Shown: one piece after another, positions 17,519 to 28,107 of the stretch
Numbering within the stretch: position 1 is the stretch's first letter
Layout: every line of letters begins with the position of its first letter
Source of the DNA: CAYJDP01 sp964371025
Lineage (GTDB): Bacteria; Bacillota_I; Bacilli_A; RF39; UBA660
Direction of reading: 5' to 3'
Assembly: GCA_964371025.1 (NCBI GenBank)
Contig: CAYJKH010000005.1
Span: 43,142-107,141 of the forward strand
DNA: 64,000 nucleotides
Made by a program: the position numbers and the translations under genes
The notes under the pieces: model-generated
Databases searched by the model: none
The model's input: the letters and a program-made list of their open reading frames with translations, nothing else
Told to the model about the DNA's origin: nothing

Positions 17519-19339
17519 TTAATAATTTTTTGATTTTCTTGAATCGTACTTTTTACGTTCATCAGTATTTAAGATTTTTTTACGTAATCTAATATAATTA
17601 GGTGTAACTTCTACTAATTCATCTGAATTTATATATTCAAGTGCATATTCTAAAGTGATTGGACGAGGTCTTTTTAATACTACTGTGTTATCAGAACCAC
17701 TTGCTCTAACGTTTGTTAAATTTTTTCCTTTAACTACATTAACTGCTAAATCATTATCACGATTACACTCTCCAACTATCATTCCTTCATACACTTCTAC
17801 TCCAGGTTCTATAAACATAGTTCCTCGCTCTTCAAGTGATGAGATTGAATATGAAGTAGAATTTCCATTTTCCATCGAAACTAAAACTCCTAATTTACGT
17901 TCTCCTACTGATATATTTTCATATGGTAAATATTCTTTAAATGAATGATTTAAGATACCATATCCTTTTGTAATAGTAATAAAATCAGTTGAAAATCCAA
18001 TTAATCCACGTGATGCTATTGTATATGTTAATCTTACTTGTTCTTCAAAATTAACCATATTTTCCATCTTAGCTCCACGAAGTCCTAATTGTTCAATAAC
18101 AGTTCCCACAAACTCTTCTGGTACTTCAATTAATAAATCTTCGTATGGTTCATATTTTTGACCATCTATTTCTTTAATAATAACATTTGCTTTACTAACT
18201 TCTAATTCATACCCTTCACGACGCATATTTTCAATTAAAATACCTAAATGAAGTTCTCCTCTTCCACTTACTAAGAATGAATCATTTGTAGCATTTTCTA
18301 CTTTTAAACTTACGTCTTTTTGCATTTCTTTAAATAATCTGTCTTCAATTTTTCTAGCTGTTACTATTTTACCATCTTTTCCAACGAAAGGCGATGAGTT
18401 AACTCCAAAGGTCATTTGTAGGGTTGGTTCATCAATTACAAATGGAGGAAGTGGAATTACATTATCAGTGCTACACACAGTTTCTCCAACTGATATATCA
18501 GCAAGTCCTGCTATTGCAATAATATCCCCACTACTTGCTTCTTCTATTTCAATACGATCATATCCATAAAAACCAAATAATTTTTGAATTCTAAATTGTT
18601 TAACTGACCCATCAAGTCTTGCACAACTAACCATTTGTCCTACTTTAATAGTTCCGTTTTTAATACAACCAATTCCAATTCTACCTACAAACTCATTATA
18701 ATCAAGTAAAGCAGGTTGGAATTGAAGTGGTGTATCACTATTACCTTTAGGAGCATCAATTTCATTTACAATTAAATCTAATACTTCTGTAAAACCTGGT
18801 GTTTGTTTTTCAACTTCAGGCTCTAATGAACAAGTTCCATTTAGGGCTGATGCATATACAACTTTAAAGTCTAATTGTTCTTCTTCTGCTCCAAGCATAA
18901 TAAATAAATCTAATACTTCATCCATTACTTTTTCGCATCTAGCTGAAGGTTTGTCAACTTTATTAATAATTACAATCGGTTTTAAATTAGCTTCAAAAGC
19001 TTTTTTTAATACGAATTTAGTTTGTGGCATTGGTCCTTCATAAGCATCTACTACTAATAATACCCCATCTACCATATTCATAATACGTTCAACTTCTCCA
19101 GCGAAATCTGCATGTCCTGGAGTATCTAGGATATTAATTTGAACATCATTATATTGTAATGCTGTAGTTTTCGCTAATATCGTAATACCACGTTCTTTTT
19201 CTAATGCATTTGAATCCATTGATACATTTGTTAAATCTTCATTTTCTCTAAACATTCCTGATGATTTTAAAATTTCATCTACTAATGTTGTTTTACCATG
19301 ATCTACATGGGCAATAATTGCTACATTTCTTTTTTTCAT
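17519..19339 (-). CDS. typA: ribosome-associated GTPase TypA/BipA
   Basis: A 606-residue translational GTPase that binds ribosomes and helps large-subunit assembly under stress, for example cold. The G1 motif [13 protein letters not shown]3 DTPGHADF and G4 INKVDK are intact. EF-G-like domains II, III and V follow, with the BipA-specific C-terminal domain (about 480-600). Length equals the family norm. The start ATG at 19339 follows AAAGGTGAG. It appears to be a single-gene unit with its own terminator. Confidence 0.97.
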   Translation of the reverse strand: MKKRNVAIIAHVDHGKTTLVDEILKSSGMFRENEDLTNVSMDSNALEKERGITILAKTTALQYNDVQINILDTPGHADFAGEVERIMNMVDGVLLVVDAYEGPMPQTKFVLKKAFEANLKPIVIINKVDKPSARCEKVMDEVLDLFIMLGAEEEQLDFKVVYASALNGTCSLEPEVEKQTPGFTEVLDLIVNEIDAPKGNSDTPLQFQPALLDYNEFVGRIGIGCIKNGTIKVGQMVSCARLDGSVKQFRIQKLFGFYGYDRIEIEEASSGDIIAIAGLADISVGETVCSTDNVIPLPPFVIDEPTLQMTFGVNSSPFVGKDGKIVTARKIEDRLFKEMQKDVSLKVENATNDSFLVSGRGELHLGILIENMRREGYELEVSKANVIIKEIDGQKYEPYEDLLIEVPEEFVGTVIEQLGLRGAKMENMVNFEEQVRLTYTIASRGLIGFSTDFITITKGYGILNHSFKEYLPYENISVGERKLGVLVSMENGNSTSYSISSLEERGTMFIEPGVEVYEGMIVGECNRDNDLAVNVVKGKNLTNVRASGSDNTVVLKRPRPITLEYALEYINSDELVEVTPNYIRLRKKILNTDERKKYDSRKSKNY

Positions 19340-19396
19340 AACTCACCTTTTCCTCACAACGATATTGATTATATCATATATAGCAACAAAATACTA

Positions 19397-20638
19397 CTAA
19401 AAATTAAAACCTCTATAGCTCACAAGTTTTTCTTCTTTTTTTTCATAAATTGCTACTATTTTATTTTTAAAAATAAACAATACTTTATTTTTAATATTAT
19501 AAGTATTTTTTATAGGTACTCCATTACTAATTTTTTTATATAAATCGCTATCTATTTCTATTTCTTTGTAATCAAGCGCCTGATTAATGCTGTATAATTT
19601 ATAGTTATTTTCTCTTATGTCCTCTATTAAAGAAGCTTCTTCTACATTAAACTTACCACTTTTAGTACGAATTAAATCAGACATTACTCCAATATTATTA
19701 ATCGAAGTTACTATATCATTTATTAAACTTCTTATATAACATCCCTTTGATACTAAACATCTAAATTTAAAAGTGTCACCTTCTTCATTAAGTAATGATA
19801 TTTCTTTAATATCCACCTCTTTTTCTGGTAATTTAACCTCTTTATTTTCTCTAGCATATTCATATAATTTTTTCCCATTTACTTTAACTGCTGAGTAAAG
19901 TGGAATTTGCTGAATATATTTTTTTTGCCATTTTTTTATTTCTTCTTCTAGATTAAAATTATAATCTACTTCTTTTTCTGCTACTACATTCCCTGTAATA
20001 TCTAAAGTATCTGTTTTCAACCCCATTTTAACAGTTGCAATATATTCTTTACTATCTGCTGTTAAAAGTTCTGCTATCTTAGTAGCTTTTCCGATTAAAA
20101 TTACTAAAACTCCTGTTGCTAAAGGATCAAGTGTTCCGGTATGTCCAACACTTTTAATACCAAATATATGAGATATATCATTTACTATATCAAAAGATGT
20201 TGGTCCTTTTGGTTTATTAACTACTACGACCCCTGAAAATTTATTTTTATAATCCTCTAAAGTATAGTCATTTTCATATATAATTTTACTAATTACTTTA
20301 GTGGTATATCTTAAATGATTGTTTAAAATAATAAATCCAAATAAAGAAAAGATTTCTTTATATAAGTTTATATCCACTTCTTTTTGATTTTTTTTAATTA
20401 TAATATCAAGAGCTAACCCTGTATAAAAGTCTTTATCTATCTCGTTTTTATCAATTGGAATATAACCTTTTTTTAATACTATTTCTACTTTTTGTTTATT
20501 TAAATATTCTTTTAATTCTAAATAAGCAATACCTGCTTGTTCCTCTAATAAAATATCATCTATAGTTATAAGTTTTAATCTTTTTAAGTAGTTATTTTTT
20601 AATTTATTTTTATCAATCACAATAGTAGTATATTTCAT
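19397..20638 (-). CDS. truB: tRNA pseudouridine-55 synthase TruB with degenerate M15/VanY-like N-terminal domain
   Basis: A 413-residue fusion. Residues from about 137 are TruB, which makes pseudouridine 55 in tRNA: VVNKPKGPTSFDIV, then GHTGTLDPLATGVLV with catalytic Asp171, and GCYIRSLINDI. A normal TruB is about 280-310 residues, so the first 135 are extra. They follow the pattern of D-Ala-D-Ala carboxypeptidases of family M15B. KKGYIPID is in the place of the SGYRS region and FYTGLALD (71-78) in the place of HQTGLAVD. GFI and HLRYTTKVISKIIYEN (His108) take the place of the HxRYVG end. The first zinc His is Phe71, so a peptidase is unlikely. The start ATG has AAAGGAG upstream. The TruB call is certain; the M15 relationship is my motif inference. 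Confidence 0.88.
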   Translation of the reverse strand: MKYTTIVIDKNKLKNNYLKRLKLITIDDILLEEQAGIAYLELKEYLNKQKVEIVLKKGYIPIDKNEIDKDFYTGLALDIIIKKNQKEVDINLYKEIFSLFGFIILNNHLRYTTKVISKIIYENDYTLEDYKNKFSGVVVVNKPKGPTSFDIVNDISHIFGIKSVGHTGTLDPLATGVLVILIGKATKIAELLTADSKEYIATVKMGLKTDTLDITGNVVAEKEVDYNFNLEEEIKKWQKKYIQQIPLYSAVKVNGKKLYEYARENKEVKLPEKEVDIKEISLLNEEGDTFKFRCLVSKGCYIRSLINDIVTSINNIGVMSDLIRTKSGKFNVEEASLIEDIRENNYKLYSINQALDYKEIEIDSDLYKKISNGVPIKNTYNIKNKVLFIFKNKIVAIYEKKEEKLVSYRGFNF

Positions 20639-20664
20639 ATAAACTCCTTTCTTTATTTTTCAAT

Positions 20665-20694
20665 AAAAAAAATTATTAGAAACCTAATAATTTT
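20665..20694 (-). terminator. terminator after the zinc-ribbon gene
   Basis: Stem AAATTATTAG/CTAATAATTT followed on the minus strand by a run of T. Confidence 0.8.
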
Positions 20695-20706
20695 TCTTAA
20701 ATCAAA

Positions 20707-20859
20707 TTAGTTATTTTGATTTCTTTTTGCATCTCTACATTCTTTACATCTCACTGGTTCAGAAAAGTTTTTTTCAGCGAAAAATTTTTGTTCTCCAGCA
20801 GTAAATGTAAATTCTTTACCACAATCTTTACAAGTAATAGTTTTATCAGTAAATTCCAT
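20707..20859 (-). CDS. small zinc-ribbon protein
   Basis: A 50-residue protein read from the minus strand: ATG at 20859 behind GAGGAGG, TAA at 20707. Two CxxC knuckles are present, CKDCG (about residue 10) and CKECR (about residue 39), separated by an aromatic segment EQKFFAEKNF. This is the pattern of the probable zinc-ribbon domain family (PF13451 type) found in many Bacillota as stand-alone small proteins of unknown role. It has its own promoter and terminator. Confidence 0.85.
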   Translation of the reverse strand: MEFTDKTITCKDCGKEFTFTAGEQKFFAEKNFSEPVRCKECRDAKRNQNN

Positions 20860-20937
20860 AGTTTTACCTCCTCTTTTATGACTTAATTTAAATATTTCTA
20901 ACTTCTTTTAACGAGATAAAAACTTAAAATCATCCTT

Positions 20938-20966
20938 ATTATAACATAATGATTTTTATAGTGCAA
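20938..20966 (-). promoter_or_regulatory. promoter of the zinc-ribbon gene
   Basis: TTGCAC (20961-20966), a 17-base spacer and TATAAT (20938-20943) on the minus strand. Confidence 0.8.
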
Positions 20967-20974
20967 GATATTAA

Positions 20975-21688
20975 TTAATTTGTATAATTATTACCTGTTT
21001 TATAATCTATTGTTATACTATTTTCTACATTAAATACATAAATATTAAATGATATATCATCTGAATATGCTTCCATCAAAATACCTGATGCTAATAAATT
21101 ATCATCTTCATATACTGGAGTTACCCGGTAAAGGACTTCCCCTCCTTCGTCAATATAATCCATTAACTGTTCTTCATAAGGGAGCATTCCTTCTACATTA
21201 GCACTTCTAGTACATGTAATTAAATTTTCTTCATTATCTTGTTCTCCTGATAACGCAAAAGCTAGTAAATGACATCTATTATATAAGTAACTTCCTGATA
21301 CCTCTTCATATCTATTTTGAATATACCCAGTTGGGGTAACTCCTTGTAATGATTCTCTTTCTTCATCTGTTTGATTTTCTTTTGTTAAATACGCAAATCC
21401 TTGAACAGTTCTACCTAAATTATCTAATTCTTTATATTCTTCAAAAGATTTTGTTATACTTTTTTCTTCTTCTGTAAAAAAAGGAACATTATTGTTTACT
21501 ATATAGGTAATATCTCCTGTATATTCTAACTCTGCTAAGTCACTAAATTCTTGAATTTGATTAATTTCATTTACAGGTACATTATTAACTGAAGTTTTAT
21601 CCTTTAAATATATTTGTGTATATAAATTATATATAACTACTATTAATAAAATTATAAATATTATTTTTTTTCGATTCTTTTTACTCAT
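20975..21688 (-). CDS. membrane-anchored DNA/RNA non-specific endonuclease (EndA-like)
   Basis: A 237-residue extracytoplasmic nuclease. Residues 6-26 form a signal anchor (IIFIILLIVVIYNLYTQIYL). The nuclease core is recognised by YLYNRCHLLAFALSG (catalytic His; Bacillota variants read NRCH or DRSH for DRGH) and NEENLITCTRSANVEGM. YEEQL and the VLYRVTPVY strand follow. Such enzymes degrade external DNA for nutrition or generate single strands during competence uptake. It follows polC by 9 bases and is presumably co-transcribed with it. A role in competence is only inferred, with the orphan prepilin at 40.6 kb as weak support. Confidence 0.88.
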   Translation of the reverse strand: MSKKNRKKIIFIILLIVVIYNLYTQIYLKDKTSVNNVPVNEINQIQEFSDLAELEYTGDITYIVNNNVPFFTEEEKSITKSFEEYKELDNLGRTVQGFAYLTKENQTDEERESLQGVTPTGYIQNRYEEVSGSYLYNRCHLLAFALSGEQDNEENLITCTRSANVEGMLPYEEQLMDYIDEGGEVLYRVTPVYEDDNLLASGILMEAYSDDISFNIYVFNVENSITIDYKTGNNYTN

Positions 21689-21697
21689 ATCCCCCTC

Positions 21698-24600
21698 TTA
21701 GAAAAGCGATAATTGATTTGACTCTGGTAGATCACTAATAATTCCCATTAATGTCATTTTTTCAATTAACGTTTTAGAAACTTTACCTCTTTTTGATAAA
21801 TCTTCTTTGGAAATAAAGTCTTGTTTTTCTCTTTCTTCTATTATTTTTTCTGCCACTGTTCCGCCTAATCCATCAATTGTTTTAAATGGCGGAATTAAAG
21901 AACTATCTTCTATAATAAATTTATAAGAATCACTTTTATCTAAATCTATAGGTGCAAAAGTTATTCCTCTTGATGTAGCTTCTAGTGCTATTTTCAAACT
22001 ATCTAAGACATTTGATTCTTTATTAGTTATTTCATATCCTTTAGCCATTAAATCCTCTATTTTAGCCTTAATTGAAGCTTTCCCTTTAATCATAGTTTCA
22101 ATATCAAAATCATCTACTCTAATTGAAAAGAAAGCTGCATAGTAATAAATTGGTTTATATAATTTAAACCACGCTATTCGAATAGCACTCATTACATAAG
22201 CAACAGCATGGGCTTTTGGGAACATATATTTTATTTTAAAACATGATTCAATATACCAGTCTGGGATTTTCGCTTGTTTCATTATTTCTTCAAAAGTTTT
22301 CCAAGTATCAGGATCTTTAGAAGCTTTTCCTTTACGAACAAATTCCATTATTTTAAATGCTTTAATGGGTTCAAGCCCCCAGTTCATTAAGTTAACCATA
22401 ATATCATCACGACATCCGATAACATCTTTAAAAGGAACAATATTTTTTTCAATTAAAAGTGAGGCATTTCCTTCCCATACATCAGTACCATGTGATAATC
22501 CTGATATTTTAACAAGTTCAGAAAAGTTTTTTGGTTTAGTTTCTGTTAACATATTTATAACAAATCTAGTTCCAAGTTCAGGTAGTCCTAAAGTTCCCGT
22601 TGGACACATAATATCATCTTCAGTTACACCAAGCTCATCAGGTGATGATAATAGTGAATATATTTTGGCATCATCCATTGGTAATTTTGTTACCTCAATC
22701 CCTGTTAAGTCTTGTAACATTCTTAACATCGTTGGATCATCATGACCTAAGATATCTAATTTTAATAAATTATCTTCTAGTGAGTGATAATCAAAATGAG
22801 TTGTTCTCCAGTCAGCATCTATGTTATCTGCAGGAAGTTGAAATGGTGTAAAGTCAAAGATATCCATATATTCTGGGATTACTACAATTCCTCCTGGATG
22901 TTGTCCTGTTGTTCTTTTAACTCCTGTACATCCCATAGCAAGTCTTTCTACTTCCGCTGTTCTAACATTTTCTATCTCTTTATCTTCAAAATAACCTTTT
23001 ACATACCCGAATGCCGTTTTTTCTGCTACCGTTCCAATTGTACCTGCTCGATACACATTATCTTCTCCAAATAATACTTTAGTATATTGATGAGCACTAT
23101 TTTGATTATCTCCAGAGAAATTTAAATCTATATCTGGTACTTTATCCCCATTAAATCCTAAAAAGGTTGCAAACGGCATATCTTGTCCTTCTTTAAATAG
23201 TTTTTCACCACACTTTGGACATACTTTGTCTTTTAAGTCATATCCAGAGGAATAAGTAACACTATAAAATTTATTTGTATTTGGATCAATAAACTCTGAG
23301 TATTTACATTTATCATTTAAACATAAGTAATGAGCAATTAAAGGATTAACCTCTGTTATTCCCATAAGGGTTGCAATAAAAGATGATCCAACTGAACCAC
23401 GAGATCCTACTAAGTAACCATCATCATTACTTTTCTTAACTAGTTTTTGACTTATTAAATATATAACATCATAATTACCACCAATTATTCCAGCTAAAGC
23501 TTTATTAGTCATTTTATCAAGTTCTTCTTCACTAACTGAATCAGTTCTTAAATCATTTTTTACTAATTTTATAATATTTTCTTTACCCTTTAATATTTCT
23601 TTTTCTAAAGTTGTAAAAACAAACATCTCATCATCACTTTTATTTTCATTTAATGCTATATTTTTAATAGCATTAAGAACTGTATCTCCGTATAATTCTT
23701 TACTTATTCTTTCTAAAATTATATAAGGTATTTCATTCCCATATAATTCTCTTGCTTTATCAAATACCATATTTGTAACAATCATAGAACTATCTTTTAT
23801 ATTTGGAGAAAAAGGAATTCCTTTAGTATCTCTAATTACTTCATAGTCTTCCATCATATCTAATATTTTATTTGGATTAGCAATAACTATTTCTTCTACT
23901 AATTTTTCATCATTTAAAAAACTAAAATTATCAATCATCTCATTTGTAGTTCTTAAATGATTAGAAGGAATAGAAGTAATGCTTTTTCTTGATAAAGGAT
24001 GCATTCCTCCTCCTGGAACTTTTTGATTAACAATAATTTCACGATAAATCTTTTCTTCTTTTGTAATATGATGAACATCACCGGTTGCTACTATTAACTT
24101 GCCAGCTTCTTTTGTAACTCTAATAATTTTTTCAATATTAGCTCCTAATTCCTTAATATTAGCAAAAGATGAATCTTGTAATAAATGATCATAACATTCT
24201 AATGGTTGAACTTCTACATAGTCATAAAATCTGATGATATTAGACAATTCATCTTCACTTTTAGACTTAGCTTGTACAAATACTTCTCCTAAGTAACAAC
24301 CACTTCCTATTAATAGACCATCTCTATGTTTTTCTAGTTCACTTCTTAATATTCGGGGATTTTTATATAAATATTTAGTATTAGCAAATGACAATATTTT
24401 AAATAAATTTTTAAGTCCTGTTAAATTTTTAACTAAAATATTCACATGGAAACTACTCCCATATTTGTGTATTTCATCAGTTGATACCATTTCATTTATT
24501 TCATTCATATTAGATATATTTCTATTATCTAACTTAACCATCATCTTATGAAATATTTGAGCAGTTGCAATTGCATCATAATCGGCTCTATGGTGGGCAT

Positions 24601-26272
24601 TTTCATCCCATGGAATATCATATCTTTTAACTAAGGTTGATAATGAATGTCTAGCAAAATTACTATCTAGTGTTCTTGATAATTCTAATGTATCAATTAC
24701 AGGATTAGTAAATGTTCCTAAATTATATTTTTGATAAGCCATTTCTAGGAAAGAAATATCAAATTTAGCATTATGAGCTACCATCGGATAATCTTTAAAC
24801 CACTCAATAAAGTTCCTTACAGCTTCTTCTTCATATATTTCATCTTTTAACATATCATCTGTTATTTTAGTTATTTCAATTATTTTATTACTTAATTTTT
24901 TCTTAGGATTAACTAGTTGACTAAATGTATCTATAATTTCACCATTTTTAATCATAGCTGCCCCAATTTCAATAATTGAATCTTCTCCACCAGCATTAAA
25001 TCCAGTTGTTTCAAAGTCAAACACAACATATGTTTGTTCTAGTAATTTTAAATTATTAGATCTGACCACAATATTAATAGCATCATCTATTAAAGTAAGT
25101 TCTGTTCCAAATATTACTCTAAACTTTTCTTCATCACTTTTTCCTTTATTATATCCTGTTATAAAGTTATATACATGAGGATAAGCTTGTACACTATTAT
25201 GATCTGTAATAGCAATTCCTTTATGTCCCCATTTAATAGCTTGTTTAACAAGTGCTACATCATCACTTATCCCATCCATTTGACTCATTTTAGTATGAGC
25301 GTGCAGTTCTACTCTTTTTTCATCTGCCGTATCTTCTACTTGAGTAACTTCCTTTTCTACTTTTATAATACTTCTAGCATTTAATACTATTTCTTTTGCA
25401 TAACTATCATTTTTAGTATAACCTTTTATTAAAAACCATCCACCTACTTTTAACTGTTTTTTTAAATTATCATATTCTTCTTTATCTTTAACAAATACTT
25501 TGCAATACATACTATCTGTATAATCCGTAATTTTCATAGTAATAATTTTAAAATTAGTCTTAGCTGATTCAAAAAAATCAATCCCAAAAAGTAGAGCCTC
25601 TACTGTTATATTATCATCTTCTCCTAAGATTGTTTTAATTTTTAAAGGACTATCTTTAATATCACGCCCAATTATAATATTAGGATTAGTCTTAGTACCT
25701 TTACTAGTTTTTTTAGGTTCTACTTTTTCTTTTGGAATAATTTTAGAAATATTTTTAATTTCCTCTTCGATTTCTTTTTCAATTTCTTCTAAAACTGATT
25801 CTTTAATAAGGGTAATAACCTCTATCTTAGTATTATATCCTAGTGACTTATATATTTTATTAAACTCATCACTTACTTTTAAAAATTTATCTTTTAAAAT
25901 ATCACTATCTACTATAACTACTAATAAATCGTCTTTTAAAGTTAAACAATTTTCATATAAATCTAATACTACTAATTCATCTTTAAACATATCCAGAACA
26001 TATTTATAGTAACTAATAAATTTTTCATTATCCAAATTTTTATAATTAAAAACATATTTAATACTTGTATCTTCTCCATTTAACAAGTAAGAATTATCAT
26101 ATAATGCTTTTATAATACTTATATCAAACATATCTTTATTATATATATATATATTCCAATTTTTATTATCAGGAGTTACTAGTACTTTAGATATTATTGC
26201 ATCATTAAAATATTGATAAAAATCTTTATCAATATTTAACTTATCTAAAAGAATTTTTATTTTATCTTCCAT
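21698..26272 (-). CDS. polC: DNA polymerase III PolC
   Basis: The Gram-positive main replicative polymerase, 1524 residues. Order: N-terminal domains, an OB domain (around 215-310), and PHP (ELHAHTKMSQMDG, ITDHNS) interrupted by the DnaQ-type proofreading exonuclease (FDFETTGF, AHNAKFD). The PHP remainder, a four-cysteine zinc module (CLNDKC to CPKCG) and the palm with PDIDLNFSGD follow. HhH and C-terminal elements (IDGLGGTVAEKI) complete it. All exonuclease acids are visible, so proofreading should be active. The start ATG has AAGGTGGG upstream. The C-terminus NQLSLF carries a clamp-binding-like QLSLF motif. Confidence 0.98.
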   Translation of the reverse strand: MEDKIKILLDKLNIDKDFYQYFNDAIISKVLVTPDNKNWNIYIYNKDMFDISIIKALYDNSYLLNGEDTSIKYVFNYKNLDNEKFISYYKYVLDMFKDELVVLDLYENCLTLKDDLLVVIVDSDILKDKFLKVSDEFNKIYKSLGYNTKIEVITLIKESVLEEIEKEIEEEIKNISKIIPKEKVEPKKTSKGTKTNPNIIIGRDIKDSPLKIKTILGEDDNITVEALLFGIDFFESAKTNFKIITMKITDYTDSMYCKVFVKDKEEYDNLKKQLKVGGWFLIKGYTKNDSYAKEIVLNARSIIKVEKEVTQVEDTADEKRVELHAHTKMSQMDGISDDVALVKQAIKWGHKGIAITDHNSVQAYPHVYNFITGYNKGKSDEEKFRVIFGTELTLIDDAINIVVRSNNLKLLEQTYVVFDFETTGFNAGGEDSIIEIGAAMIKNGEIIDTFSQLVNPKKKLSNKIIEITKITDDMLKDEIYEEEAVRNFIEWFKDYPMVAHNAKFDISFLEMAYQKYNLGTFTNPVIDTLELSRTLDSNFARHSLSTLVKRYDIPWDENAHHRADYDAIATAQIFHKMMVKLDNRNISNMNEINEMVSTDEIHKYGSSFHVNILVKNLTGLKNLFKILSFANTKYLYKNPRILRSELEKHRDGLLIGSGCYLGEVFVQAKSKSEDELSNIIRFYDYVEVQPLECYDHLLQDSSFANIKELGANIEKIIRVTKEAGKLIVATGDVHHITKEEKIYREIIVNQKVPGGGMHPLSRKSITSIPSNHLRTTNEMIDNFSFLNDEKLVEEIVIANPNKILDMMEDYEVIRDTKGIPFSPNIKDSSMIVTNMVFDKARELYGNEIPYIILERISKELYGDTVLNAIKNIALNENKSDDEMFVFTTLEKEILKGKENIIKLVKNDLRTDSVSEEELDKMTNKALAGIIGGNYDVIYLISQKLVKKSNDDGYLVGSRGSVGSSFIATLMGITEVNPLIAHYLCLNDKCKYSEFIDPNTNKFYSVTYSSGYDLKDKVCPKCGEKLFKEGQDMPFATFLGFNGDKVPDIDLNFSGDNQNSAHQYTKVLFGEDNVYRAGTIGTVAEKTAFGYVKGYFEDKEIENVRTAEVERLAMGCTGVKRTTGQHPGGIVVIPEYMDIFDFTPFQLPADNIDADWRTTHFDYHSLEDNLLKLDILGHDDPTMLRMLQDLTGIEVTKLPMDDAKIYSLLSSPDELGVTEDDIMCPTGTLGLPELGTRFVINMLTETKPKNFSELVKISGLSHGTDVWEGNASLLIEKNIVPFKDVIGCRDDIMVNLMNWGLEPIKAFKIMEFVRKGKASKDPDTWKTFEEIMKQAKIPDWYIESCFKIKYMFPKAHAVAYVMSAIRIAWFKLYKPIYYYAAFFSIRVDDFDIETMIKGKASIKAKIEDLMAKGYEITNKESNVLDSLKIALEATSRGITFAPIDLDKSDSYKFIIEDSSLIPPFKTIDGLGGTVAEKIIEEREKQDFISKEDLSKRGKVSKTLIEKMTLMGIISDLPESNQLSLF

Positions 26273-26289
26273 AAACCCACCTTAGTATA

Positions 26290-27105
26290 TTAAATAACTT
26301 CTATTTTATTTAAATTTATTATTTTCTTTTGATTTCTAATACAGAAATCTATAAACTCAGAAAGTTCTAAGTTTGCAATTTTTTTCTCATACGGAAAATG
26401 ACTAGGATCAAATATAATTTTATCACTATTCATTTTAGCGTCTCTTAAAGTTTCATCTATTCCTAAATACATTAACCAATAAGGATATATTTTTTTCTTT
26501 AAATAATTTAAAGTAGCATCTCCTTGTAAATAGCAATTATTATCCGTAAATAAAGACTTAAATTCATTTAAAATAGCCAGTTCTAAAATAGCCTCTACTA
26601 TCTCTGGATACTCTTTATTATAGTCTTTATATTGGTATTTTAATATTTGAAAAATACTATTAGTAATAAAATCATGTTTTTCTAAAACTGCTTTTCCCAA
26701 CATAATATTATTATCAGATATAACAAACTGATTTAATTCTTTGAATAAACAAAAAATATTATAAGATCCCAATTCTATTCTAAGATCATCTTTTAAAATA
26801 TTATTTACTTCTTTTTTATTTTTATCCCATAATTTTATTAATTCTAATTTATATTTTTCTGAAATTTTTAATAATGATTTATATTCTTTAATATCAAATA
26901 CAATATTATATAATAAATCATTATTAGGAATAAAATTTTTATAATCACTTAATATTTCATTTTTCTCATAATACATTTCATTATATTCATTTTTATAATT
27001 AACCCATAATTTTTGTTTTATTTTATGAATATTCTCACTAACAGATGGTTGAAATAATAAATTCCATACTAATATATAATCATTAACTATAAATTTAACA
27101 TCCAT
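26290..27105 (-). CDS. uncharacterised protein upstream of polC
   Basis: A 271-residue protein that I do not recognise. It has no signal peptide or membrane segment. It looks largely helical, rich in Asn, Lys, Ile and aromatics, with Trp-containing segments (VNDYILVWNLLFQPS, YPYWLMYLGID). It ends 17 bases before polC and starts with ATG behind AAGGAG. Co-transcription with polC is likely. It may be specific to this lineage. Confidence 0.72.
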   Translation of the reverse strand: MDVKFIVNDYILVWNLLFQPSVSENIHKIKQKLWVNYKNEYNEMYYEKNEILSDYKNFIPNNDLLYNIVFDIKEYKSLLKISEKYKLELIKLWDKNKKEVNNILKDDLRIELGSYNIFCLFKELNQFVISDNNIMLGKAVLEKHDFITNSIFQILKYQYKDYNKEYPEIVEAILELAILNEFKSLFTDNNCYLQGDATLNYLKKKIYPYWLMYLGIDETLRDAKMNSDKIIFDPSHFPYEKKIANLELSEFIDFCIRNQKKIINLNKIEVI

Positions 27106-27125
27106 ATAAATACTCCTTATTTTTC

Positions 27126-27153
27126 AAATTAAACCTTAGTATTAACTAAGGTT
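27126..27153 (-). terminator. hairpin after the tail-anchored protein gene
   Basis: Stem AAACCTTAGT/ACTAAGGTTT with a weak T tract on the minus strand. It may be a weak terminator before the 26290-27105 gene. Confidence 0.5.
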
Positions 27154-27155
27154 TA

Positions 27156-28049
27156 TTATATTACTTTAAATAATAGTAGTCCTACTCCTACTAAAACTCC
27201 AATAAATATCAATATTAAAAATATTGTTAATGCTACTGGAACTTTCTTTTCTTCAAAACTCATATCCAAATCAAAATCTTTATCTGATAAATCCATACTT
27301 CTAGTATAAAAATCTTTATCCATATCTTTTAATTCCTCTTTTTTGACAAATGAATCTGTTTTTTCTAATTTAAGTTGTTTTTCAAAATCTTCTTTTTTTA
27401 TAAATGAATCTGTCTTTGCAAGTTTATCTTCTTTTTCTTCTATAGATTTATCTTCTAAGTCATTAACCTCTATATTACTAGTAGCCATTAATTCACTAAG
27501 TAAGTTAACACTAGTTTTTTTATCAATATCTCCCGCTAGAGTTTTTGATGTTATCGTATCAATTAACTCTCTTAAATTTTCATCATTATTTGGTTTATTG
27601 CTATTTTTAATTTGTTGATATTTTTCTACCTCTTCAGGATTTAAAACTGCTAGTATATTATAATTAGTATTTTTTAATTTTCTTTTTTCTTCTAATAAAA
27701 TATCTTCTTTACGATTTCTTTTTGCTTCTTCTAAAACACTATTAAGATCATAATTTTTATTGTTAGTTCGGTCATGAATGTATTTGAATTGATCTATTTC
27801 TTTTTTTACAGATTCATTATTTAATAAGTTATCATATTCTTTTATTTTATGATATCCTTCTCTTGATTTATAATTTTTAGCAGCTTTAGTAATATCTACT
27901 GTATTAGAATCAGATACATCTGAAAAACTAGTATAAGACTTATTATCTCCTAAACTAGAATAAAGTACTTGATTTTTATTTGAACGACTATAATCATCAG
28001 TACTTATATTTTTTTCTACCTCTTTATAACGATCCATTCTACTACGCAT
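27156..28049 (-). CDS. tail-anchored coiled protein, unknown function
   Basis: A 297-residue protein. The start is ATG at 28049 because AAGGTG stands 6 bases upstream; the GTG 9 bases earlier is the ribosome site itself. The N-terminus MRSRMDRYKEVEK is followed by a Ser/Asn/Lys-rich, highly charged and mostly helical region. A single C-terminal membrane segment (about 275-295, ALTIFLILIFIGVLVGVGLLL) anchors it with the bulk in the cytoplasm. Two near-identical short repeats, LxKTDSFxKKE, lie around residues 215-240. No enzyme motif is visible. A scaffold or division-associated role is possible but unsupported. Confidence 0.78.
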   Translation of the reverse strand: MRSRMDRYKEVEKNISTDDYSRSNKNQVLYSSLGDNKSYTSFSDVSDSNTVDITKAAKNYKSREGYHKIKEYDNLLNNESVKKEIDQFKYIHDRTNNKNYDLNSVLEEAKRNRKEDILLEEKRKLKNTNYNILAVLNPEEVEKYQQIKNSNKPNNDENLRELIDTITSKTLAGDIDKKTSVNLLSELMATSNIEVNDLEDKSIEEKEDKLAKTDSFIKKEDFEKQLKLEKTDSFVKKEELKDMDKDFYTRSMDLSDKDFDLDMSFEEKKVPVALTIFLILIFIGVLVGVGLLLFKVI

Positions 28050-28107
28050 AACATTCACCTTCTTATAAAAAGTTTACCATATTTTTTAAAAAATTAAAAG
28101 TCAAATA

